DNA from: DATMER01 sp963741305
GTDB taxonomy: Bacteria; Acidobacteriota; Thermoanaerobaculia; Multivoradales; UBA5704
DNA: 64,000 nt
Direction of reading: 5' to 3'
Assembly (NCBI GenBank): GCA_963741305.1
Contig: CAVUHL010000003.1
Location: 7,626,001-7,690,000 of the forward strand
Below are positions 57,895 through 64,000 of the stretch, in pieces. The notes beneath the pieces were generated by a model that did not search any database, was not told the DNA's origin, and saw only the letters and a program-made list of their open reading frames with translations. A program made the translations under genes and the position numbers. Numbering within the stretch: the first letter of the stretch is position 1; each line of letters begins with the position of its first letter.

Positions 57895-59150
57895 TGATCA
57901 AAAACTATTTGAAAGTCGCCCTGAAGGTCCTGGCACGGCGGAAGTTCTTCACCTTCATCAGCCTGTTCGGGATCAGCATCACGCTGCTCGTGCTCATGGT
58001 CATGGCCGCGATCTTCGATCATTCCCTCGCGCCGCACTCTCCGGAGACGCGCAGCGACCGCACCCTGGGCATCTACCAGATGGCCATGCAGGGAAAGGAC
58101 AACAGGCAGAACACCAACCCCGGATACTACTTCCTCGACCGCTATGCGCGTCCGCTGTCGAAGCTGCCCGGCGTGGAAAGGTTTTCGATCGTTTCGACCC
58201 CGCAGACCGCGGTCTCCTACCTCGGCGGCAAGAAGATCGAATCGCAGATGCGGCACGCGGACGGCGAGTTCTGGCGCATCGTCGAGCCCGAATTCATCGA
58301 GGGCGGCCCGTTCACCCCCGAGGACGAGAGCGGCGCCCGCTTCGTCGCGGTGATCAACGAGGCCACCCGCGACCGGTTCTTCAACGGCAGGCCGGCACTG
58401 GGCAAGACGATCGAGGTGGATGCCCAGCGGTTCCGCGTGGTGGGAGTCGTGCGCGACGTGCCGGCCCTGCGCTTCTCCTCCGCGGCCGACGTCTGGGTGC
58501 CGATCAGCACCTCCAAATCGAAGCTCTACCGCGAGCAGTGGATGGGCGGCTTCAACGGGCTGATCCTGGCCCGCGACGAGGACCACTTCCCGTCCATCAA
58601 GGCGGAGCTCGACGCACGGCTGCGCGAGGCCGAGCGCCTTCTCCCGGACCCCAAGGTCTACCAGACGCTGACCGCGGGCGCCGACACCCTGTTCGAAGCC
58701 CACGTCCGGAAGGTCAGCCCCGGCGATACGGATGTGATCTATCCCGGAAGGGCGAAGGCGGTCCTGTTCCTCCTGATGCTGCTTTTCATGCTGCTGCCCA
58801 CGCTCAACCTGGTCAACATCAACCTGAGCCGCATCCTGGACCGGGCCTCGGAGATCGGCGTGCGTAAGGCTTTCGGGGCCTCGTCGCGGACGCTGATCGG
58901 CCAGTTTGTCGTCGAGAACCTGGTCCTCACGCTGATCGGCTCCCTGGCCGGGCTCGTCCTGGCGGGCCTGGTGCTCGCGGCCCTCAACGCCAGCGGCTTC
59001 CTCCCCTACGCCCGGCTCGCGCTCAACTTCCGGGTGTTCCTCTACGGCTTGGCCATGGCCGTCTTCTTCGGCATCCTCTCCGGGGTCTATCCCGCCTGGC
59101 GGATGTCCAAGCTCCACCCTGTGCAGGCTCTCCGCGGGAGGTCGGTATGA
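57894..59150 (+). CDS. ABC permease, MacB_PCD/FtsX type, first subunit
   Basis: 418 residues, ATG overlapping the ATPase stop by one base. One N-terminal helix, a large periplasmic MacB_PCD domain and three C-terminal FtsX helices. The conserved cytoplasmic loop ASEIGVRKAFGASSRTLIGQ is present. Pairs with the next gene as a heterodimer. Confidence 0.93.
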
Positions 59151-60355
59151 TGCGTCATCTGTTGAAGCTGGTTTGGAACCGCAAGCGTACCAACGCTCTG
59201 ATCATCCTGGAGATCTTCTTCTCTTTCCTGGTGGTGTTCGTGGTCGCGACCCTGGGCATCTACTTCTGGGACAACTACCGCCAGCCCCTGGGGTACTCCT
59301 GGCAGAACGTCTGGAAGATCACGGTGGACATGAAGTCGGAGGGCGGCCGGAACGACGACGATGCCGAGAAGGCCGCTCGGCTGAAGGTCGTGGACCGGAT
59401 GCTCGGCGAGATCGAGGCCCTGGAGCCCATCGAGTCCGCGGCCGTGGCAATGGTCAGCCCCTACGACCAGGGAGGCTGGAGCAGCGGCGAGAACATCAAC
59501 GGCAAGGAGGTCGAGATGGAGGCCAATGCCGTGACCGACCGCTTCGCGGACGTGCTGGGGATGGAGCTCGTTTCCGGCCGCTGGTTCCAGGAGACGGACT
59601 CGGAGGTCGCGTACGATCCGATCGTGATCGACCGGGACCTCGCCCGCGAGATGTTCGAAGGCGAGGACGCGGTCGGAAAGGAATTCGGGGAGCCGGAGCC
59701 TGGGGAGAAGCCGAGGCGCATCGTCGGCGTGGTGAGCGAGTTCCGCAAGAGCGGCGAGCTCTCGGCGCGGGGCAACTTCATGTTCCACCGCCTGCGGCTC
59801 GACGTCCCGTACTGGTTCGAGCCGCGGTCGATCCTGGTCAAGGTCCGGCCCGGCACGCCGGTCAGGTTCGAGGAGGAGCTGGCCAGGCTCCTCCAGGGCG
59901 TCGCCCCCGAGTGGTCGTTCCAGATCAAGCCGCTCGCCCAGGAGCGCACGGCCGTCTTCAGCGAGATGCTGGCGCCGCTCGTGGCCGGGGGAATCGTCGC
60001 GTTCTTCCTGCTCCTCATGGTGGCCCTCGGCCTCTTCGGAGTGCTGTGGCAGAATCTGCTCCAGCGCACCCGCGAGCTGGGGCTGCGGCGGGCGGCGGGA
60101 GCCTCCCGCGTCGCGGTCCATCGGCAGGTGATTTCCGAGCAGGCCATTCTGACCAGCTTCGGGGTTCTGCTGGGGGTGATCGTGGTGGTCCAGATCCCGG
60201 TGCTCGATCTGATCGGCTTCATCCGCCCGGAGGTGTTCGCGGGCGGGCTCGTTTTCGCCATGGCAGCCATCTATCTCCTCTCCACTCTCTGCGCCTTCTA
60301 CCCCAGCGCCATGGCGAGCCGGGTCCAACCCGCCGAGGCGCTGCGCTACGAGTAG
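59147..60355 (+). CDS. ABC permease, MacB_PCD/FtsX type, second subunit
   Basis: 402 residues. Same architecture as its neighbour but diverged, with TRELGLRRAAGASRVAVHRQ in the loop before the final helices. Two different permease genes with one ATPase imply a mechanotransmission-type exporter acting on a periplasmic substrate. Substrate unknown. Confidence 0.93.
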   Translation: MMRHLLKLVWNRKRTNALIILEIFFSFLVVFVVATLGIYFWDNYRQPLGYSWQNVWKITVDMKSEGGRNDDDAEKAARLKVVDRMLGEIEALEPIESAAVAMVSPYDQGGWSSGENINGKEVEMEANAVTDRFADVLGMELVSGRWFQETDSEVAYDPIVIDRDLAREMFEGEDAVGKEFGEPEPGEKPRRIVGVVSEFRKSGELSARGNFMFHRLRLDVPYWFEPRSILVKVRPGTPVRFEEELARLLQGVAPEWSFQIKPLAQERTAVFSEMLAPLVAGGIVAFFLLLMVALGLFGVLWQNLLQRTRELGLRRAAGASRVAVHRQVISEQAILTSFGVLLGVIVVVQIPVLDLIGFIRPEVFAGGLVFAMAAIYLLSTLCAFYPSAMASRVQPAEALRYE

Positions 60356-60359
60356 CCCG

Positions 60360-61736
60360 ATGATCCTGATCGCGGACGACGACCCGTCGGTAGTCGCCTC
60401 CCTCGGCCTCCTCCTCAAGCGGCACGGCCACGCCACCGTGGGCGCGCTGTCGCAGGAGGAGGCCCTCCGCCATCTGGAGAAAGAGGGGGAGGGGATCGGG
60501 CTCGTTCTCCAGGACATGAACTTCTCCCGCGGCACCGGCGGGGAGGAGGGATTGGAGCTGCTGCGCGAGATCCGCCGCCGCCGGCCGCAGCTCCCGGTGA
60601 TCCTCATCACGGCCTGGGGCTCGATCGCCCTGGCCGTCGAGGGGATGAAGGCCGGCGCCGCGGACTTCGTCACCAAGCCGTGGAGCAACCCCCAGATCCT
60701 CCAGTCAGTGGACACCGCCCTCTCGCTTGCCCGCTCTGAAGCGAAGACGGCCCCATCCAGCCGGGAGGAGCTCGACAAGCGCTTCGACTTCCGCGGGCTC
60801 ATTGGCCGCGATCCCCGGTTCCTGAAGATCCTGGAGCTGATCGGCCGGGTGGCGCCCACGGACGCCTCAGTACTGATCACAGGCGAGAGCGGCACGGGCA
60901 AGGAGCTGGTGGCCGAGGCCCTCCACCGCAACAGCCGGCGCAAGGGTGGACCCTTCGTCAAGGTGAACCTGGGCGGGATCTCCTCGACGCTCTTCGAGAG
61001 CGAGATGTTCGGCCACGTGAAGGGAGCGTTCACCGACGCCCGCACCGACCGCAAGGGACGTTTCGAGATGGCCCACGCCGGCACGATCTTCCTCGACGAG
61101 ATCGGGGAGATCGATCCCAGCGCCCAGGTGAAGCTGCTGCGCGTGCTCCAGGACCGCTCGTACGAGGTGCTCGGGTCGAGCATCACCCGGACCGTGGACG
61201 TGCGGGTGATCGCCGCAACCAACCGGGATCTGGGGGAGCAGGTGGCGAAGGGGCAGTTCCGGGAAGATCTCCTCTATCGCCTGAACCTGATCGCGGTCCG
61301 TCTGCCTCCGCTGCGCGAGCGGCGAGGGGACGTTCCCGTCCTGGCCCGGCATTTCCTTGACGCGTCAGCCCAGGTGTATCGACGGGGGGCCGGAGTCGCC
61401 ATCTCCGACAAGGCTCTCGCCTGGTTGCAGGATCAGAGCTGGCCGGGCAACATCCGCCAGCTCAAGCAGACCCTGGAGCGCGCGGTGCTGGTGCTGGATG
61501 GCGACGTGCTGGAGGTGGAAGACCTGCGCGCCCTTTCCGACCTGGAGACCCGCGCAGCCCGCGATCCCAACGCCCTTCCCAGCCCGGGCAGCATGACGCT
61601 CGACGAGATCGAGAAGGCCATGATCGTCAAGTGCCTGCGGCACTACGAGGGTAACGTGACCCGGGTGGCGGAGGCTCTGGGGCTCTCTCGCGCGGCACTC
61701 TACCGGCGGTTCGAAAAGTATGGCCTTGAGCCTTAG
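60360..61736 (+). CDS. NtrC-family sigma-54 response regulator
   Basis: 458 residues. Receiver domain with phospho-acceptor D52 (QDMNF), AAA+ domain with Walker A GESGTGKE (about 175-182), the sigma-54 contact loop GAFTDA (about 222-227, not the usual GAFTGA) and Walker B IFLDEIGE, then a Fis-type helix-turn-helix (VTRVAEALGLSRAALYRRF). It should activate the sigma-54 promoter upstream of the exporter operon. The stop overlaps the kinase gene. Confidence 0.94.
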   Translation: MILIADDDPSVVASLGLLLKRHGHATVGALSQEEALRHLEKEGEGIGLVLQDMNFSRGTGGEEGLELLREIRRRRPQLPVILITAWGSIALAVEGMKAGAADFVTKPWSNPQILQSVDTALSLARSEAKTAPSSREELDKRFDFRGLIGRDPRFLKILELIGRVAPTDASVLITGESGTGKELVAEALHRNSRRKGGPFVKVNLGGISSTLFESEMFGHVKGAFTDARTDRKGRFEMAHAGTIFLDEIGEIDPSAQVKLLRVLQDRSYEVLGSSITRTVDVRVIAATNRDLGEQVAKGQFREDLLYRLNLIAVRLPPLRERRGDVPVLARHFLDASAQVYRRGAGVAISDKALAWLQDQSWPGNIRQLKQTLERAVLVLDGDVLEVEDLRALSDLETRAARDPNALPSPGSMTLDEIEKAMIVKCLRHYEGNVTRVAEALGLSRAALYRRFEKYGLEP

Positions 61737-63024
61737 AGGGAAGGTCGTCGCCTACCTGGTCCTCATTCATGTGGTCCTGGGGGTGATCTCGTTCATCGCC
61801 CTGCGCGAGAGCCGCTGGCTTCTCCTGGCGGTAGAGGCGCTCTTCGTCCTGTCGATCTTCCTGGGCACGATGCTGGTGAAGTCGTTCTTCGTCCCCCTGG
61901 ACTTGATCCGCACGGGCGCGGAGCTGATGAGCGAGCGGGATTTCACCTCGCAGTTCCGCGAGGTGGGGCAGCCCGAGATGGACGTCCTGATCCGCATCTA
62001 CAACCAGATGATCGAGCGGCTGCGGGACGAGCGGCTGACGCTCCAGGAGCGCAACTACTTCCTCGACCGCCTGCTCTCGGCCTCGCCGGCCGGCGTCCTG
62101 ACCCTCGATTTCGACGGCCGGGTGAGCGCGCTCAATCCCGCGGCCCGGGAGCTGCTCCAAGTCCTGGACGAGGACGCCCTCGGCCATCCTCTGGCTCAGA
62201 TCGGTCCGCTCGGCGAGGCCCTGGCTGCCGTGCCGGTGGGGGAGTCGCGGGTGGTTTCCCATGGGCCGCGCCGGCTCAAGGTCTCGCGCGCGGAGTTCTT
62301 CGACCGCGGCTTCCCGCGCACCTTCCTGCTCGTCGGCGAGCTGACCGAGGAGCTGCGGGCGTCCGAAAAAGCGGCCTACGGCAAGCTGATCCGGATGATG
62401 TCCCACGAGGTCAACAACTCGGTGGGCGCGGTCTCCTCGCTGCTGGACTCCTTCCGCGGCTATGGCGCGGACCTCTCAGAAGAGGACCGGCGCGACTTCC
62501 TGGGAGCGATCGACGTGGCGGTCGCCCGGATGGAGCGCCTCGGAGCGTTCATGAACGGCTTCGCCGAGGTGGTCCGCCTGCCCGAGCCCGACCGCCGGCC
62601 CTGCGACCTCCGCCAGCTCCTCGAGGAGATCCTGCTGCTCCTCCGTCCTCAATTGGAGCGCCGGCGCATCCGGACCGAGTGGGTTGCGAACGGCCCTGTG
62701 CCTCAAGTCGACTTGGACCGCAATCAGATCGAGCAGGTGCTCGTCAACGTCCTCAAGAACGCCATGGAATCGATCGGCGAGGACGGCCGGATCGGCCTGC
62801 GTCTGATTTCGGATGGAGAGCGGCCGGTGCTGACGATCTCGGACACGGGGGCTGGCATCCCGGAAGACGTGCAGCCGCTGCTCTTCACCCCCTTTTTCAG
62901 CACCAAGCGCGACGGCCGGGGCCTGGGGCTCACGCTGATCCGCGAGATCCTCATCGCCCACGGCGCCGGCTTCGGCCTGGAGAACCGGCCGGAGGGCGGG
63001 GCGGAGTTCCGGGTGCGGTTCTAG
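61720..63024 (+). CDS. NtrB/NtrY-like sensor histidine kinase
   Basis: 434 residues. Two membrane helices (about 8-50), a HAMP-like linker, a PAS domain (SASPAGVLTLDFDGRVSALN), the phospho-acceptor H229 in MMSHEVNNSVGAV, and an ATP-binding domain with N box NQIEQVLVNVLKNAMES, G1 DTGAGIP, F box and G2 GRGLGLTL. Partner of the response regulator; overlaps it by 17 nt. The short periplasmic segment suggests sensing within or near the membrane. Confidence 0.93.
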   Translation: MALSLRGKVVAYLVLIHVVLGVISFIALRESRWLLLAVEALFVLSIFLGTMLVKSFFVPLDLIRTGAELMSERDFTSQFREVGQPEMDVLIRIYNQMIERLRDERLTLQERNYFLDRLLSASPAGVLTLDFDGRVSALNPAARELLQVLDEDALGHPLAQIGPLGEALAAVPVGESRVVSHGPRRLKVSRAEFFDRGFPRTFLLVGELTEELRASEKAAYGKLIRMMSHEVNNSVGAVSSLLDSFRGYGADLSEEDRRDFLGAIDVAVARMERLGAFMNGFAEVVRLPEPDRRPCDLRQLLEEILLLLRPQLERRRIRTEWVANGPVPQVDLDRNQIEQVLVNVLKNAMESIGEDGRIGLRLISDGERPVLTISDTGAGIPEDVQPLLFTPFFSTKRDGRGLGLTLIREILIAHGAGFGLENRPEGGAEFRVRF

Positions 63025-63026
63025 GG

Positions 63027-63353
63027 CTATTTAGAGCGCCGCTTCAAGCGTACCCGCCAGTAACCCTCCTGACGGCTATCGTGGGAGAAGGCGATTACTT
63101 CGGTGGTTTCCGTGAGCTCGAGATAGATGACGTGGTACGGAAAGATCCGCATGGCCATCTTGCGGAGCTTTGAGTCCCCTTCCAGCCTCTCTACAGGCTC
63201 TCCGGCGGACGGAAAGTTCTCAACCATCTCCAGCGCTTCTTGCGTAGCGGCTGAAAACCTATTGCCAAGCCCCGGTCGTTGTCGTTCGTACCACGCAAGA
63301 ATCTGGCGATATTCGTTGCGCGCTTCCCGGATGATCCCGAGAGTCTTCTTCAC
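63027..63353 (-). CDS. RelE/ParE-family toxin
   Basis: 108 residues. REARNEYRQILAWYERQRPG and GNRFSAATQEALEMVENFPS, then PYHVIYLELTETTEVIAFSH, the core of the RelE/ParE fold with a C-terminal basic tail KRRSK. A ribosome-dependent mRNase or gyrase inhibitor; the two cannot be told apart here. Coupled to the upstream antitoxin by ATGA. Confidence 0.85.
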   Translation of the reverse strand: MKKTLGIIREARNEYRQILAWYERQRPGLGNRFSAATQEALEMVENFPSAGEPVERLEGDSKLRKMAMRIFPYHVIYLELTETTEVIAFSHDSRQEGYWRVRLKRRSK

Positions 63354-63583
63354 CGTCCCAGGATCTCGCGATCGATTTCATCGAGCGCTTCTCTCCAGTT
63401 CCTGCTGTCGGCCCGGCCTTCGCGGACCGCGGCGGCACGGCGAGCTATCTCCTCGGCCCACGCAGCTTCCGCCTGTCCGGCATCCGATCCATCCAGGCTC
63501 GAAAGGAGCTGCGCGGCGATCTCTACCCGTTCCCCGGTAGGGAGCTCAAGTGCGTCGTGGAGGACTTCCCTGGCACTTTTCAT
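63350..63583 (-). CDS. Addiction-module antitoxin (TIGR02574-like)
   Basis: 77 residues: LELPTGERVEIAAQLLSSLD and a C-terminal WREALDEIDREI are typical of the small addiction-module protein family paired with RelE/ParE toxins. The start is ATG 63583. Confidence 0.83.
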   Translation of the reverse strand: MKSAREVLHDALELPTGERVEIAAQLLSSLDGSDAGQAEAAWAEEIARRAAAVREGRADSRNWREALDEIDREILGR

Positions 63584-63599
63584 GGAACGATCCTACCAC

Positions 63600-64000
63600 C
63601 TACAACCCCGCCGCCGGGCCGAAGGCGATCGGTGCGGCGAGGCACTGGTCGGGGATGCCCCAGGCCTCGATCAAGGGGAGCGCGTGACTGCGTGTCTCGA
63701 TACAGAGGCGGTCCACGAGGGCGCGGACCGCCTTCGTCTTCACTCCTTCCATGTGGCCGGTCTCCAGGAACCAGCCGCGGTCCTCCTCGATCCGCCAGAG
63801 GACGAAGAGGTCGCGAAGGAGGGTGAGGACCTCTTTCTCCCTGCCACTCGACGCTTCCACCGCGGCGGTGAAGGGCTCCAGGATCACCCTTTCGACATGG
63901 GCGTTGGCGAGGCGCAGGAGATGGTCCAGGCACTCGCGGAAGGCTTCGAACGGGTCCATGCCCCGGTCGAGACGGGCCTTGATGCGGCTGGAGGCCGTGG
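63600..64000 (-). CDS. Acyl-CoA oxidase/dehydrogenase C-terminus, partial
   Basis: The frame is open from the window edge to the stop at 63600 (133 codons seen). SSRIKARLDRGMDPFEAFRE and LLRDLFVLWRIEEDRGWFLE, ending GIPDQCLAAPIAF, match the C-terminal helical domain of acyl-CoA oxidases and related large acyl-CoA dehydrogenases. The internal ATG at 63959 is not a true start. The catalytic and FAD-binding parts lie outside the window. Confidence 0.72.
   Translation of the reverse strand, partial: TASSRIKARLDRGMDPFEAFRECLDHLLRLANAHVERVILEPFTAAVEASSGREKEVLTLLRDLFVLWRIEEDRGWFLETGHMEGVKTKAVRALVDRLCIETRSHALPLIEAWGIPDQCLAAPIAFGPAAGL

Noticed and set aside
63600..63959. Independent 119-residue gene at the right edge
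   Set aside because: The frame continues upstream to the window edge with sequence matching acyl-CoA oxidase, so the internal ATG is not the start.

Overview
The window is about 64 kb of GC-rich bacterial chromosome from a Gram-negative organism with an outer membrane: it has lipoproteins, a TonB-dependent receptor and a periplasmic cytochrome c maturation system. Hanks-type kinases fused to TPRs, HEAT/TPR proteins, scattered REP-like palindromes and a System I* CcmE suggest Acidobacteriota, perhaps the Thermoanaerobaculia. That placement is an inference from gene style, because no rRNA or other phylogenetic marker was read here.

Layout. 1-4.3 kb: a minus-strand ccmABCDEF operon whose CcmE carries CxxxY. 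4.4-9.4 kb: a HEAT-repeat/cyclophilin lipoprotein, a thioredoxin-like lipoprotein, and an ECF sigma/anti-sigma pair followed by a bactofilin-like membrane protein. 9.4-13 kb: accessory genes, including a protein with a 21-bp-multiple internal repeat and a DUF433/DUF5615 toxin-antitoxin pair. 12.95-14.7 kb: a non-coding locus (promoter, structured RNA with terminator, tRNA-Ile-like cloverleaf) in front of a slipin gene. 14.7-21.5 kb: a cyclase-kinase-TPR fusion and a membrane-anchored spermidine-synthase-like protein. 21.7-26.2 kb: 3-hydroxyacyl-CoA dehydrogenase, a zinc-ribbon TPR protein and proS. 26.2-31.4 kb: a lower-GC block (TonB receptor, orphan ParB, GPH transporter) bounded by a 42-bp duplication of the proS 3' end, looking like an old insertion. 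31.4-32.2 kb: VapB with a beheaded VapC and a 20-bp-period degenerate array. 32.2-47.5 kb: ankyrin, methyltransferase, PLP enzyme, TPR, GntR-ABC operon, fasciclin, di-haem cytochrome, GspAB-like pair, B3/B4-domain protein, SUKH protein and NudC.

47.5-49.4 kb is the most unusual part. Seven REP-like palindromes surround a RAYT transposase. Between them lies an array of fourteen CCGCAAC boxes, twelve of the intervals between neighbours being exactly 20 bp (two are 41), leading straight into a gene for a heptad-histidine coiled-coil/winged-helix protein. I read this as a candidate self-regulated nucleoprotein system.

49.4-55.8 kb: a phosphatase-like protein, a serine-protease homologue that has lost its catalytic His, and a minus-strand accessory cluster (VapBC-like pair, CAT-like acetyltransferase, thioesterase, nucleotidyltransferase, lipoprotein, kinase, thioredoxin-reductase-like protein). 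55.9-63.0 kb: a MacB-type exporter operon with a near-perfect sigma-54 promoter, followed by its probable NtrC-type regulator and sensor kinase. 63.0-64 kb: a RelE/ParE-type toxin pair and the 3' end of an acyl-CoA oxidase-like gene.

Two themes recur. One is short-period repeat DNA with a 20-21 bp repeat length (four places). The other is translation-coupled operons with 1-4 nt overlaps. Starts were chosen by Shine-Dalgarno sequences, overlaps and family N-termini, and remain predictions.
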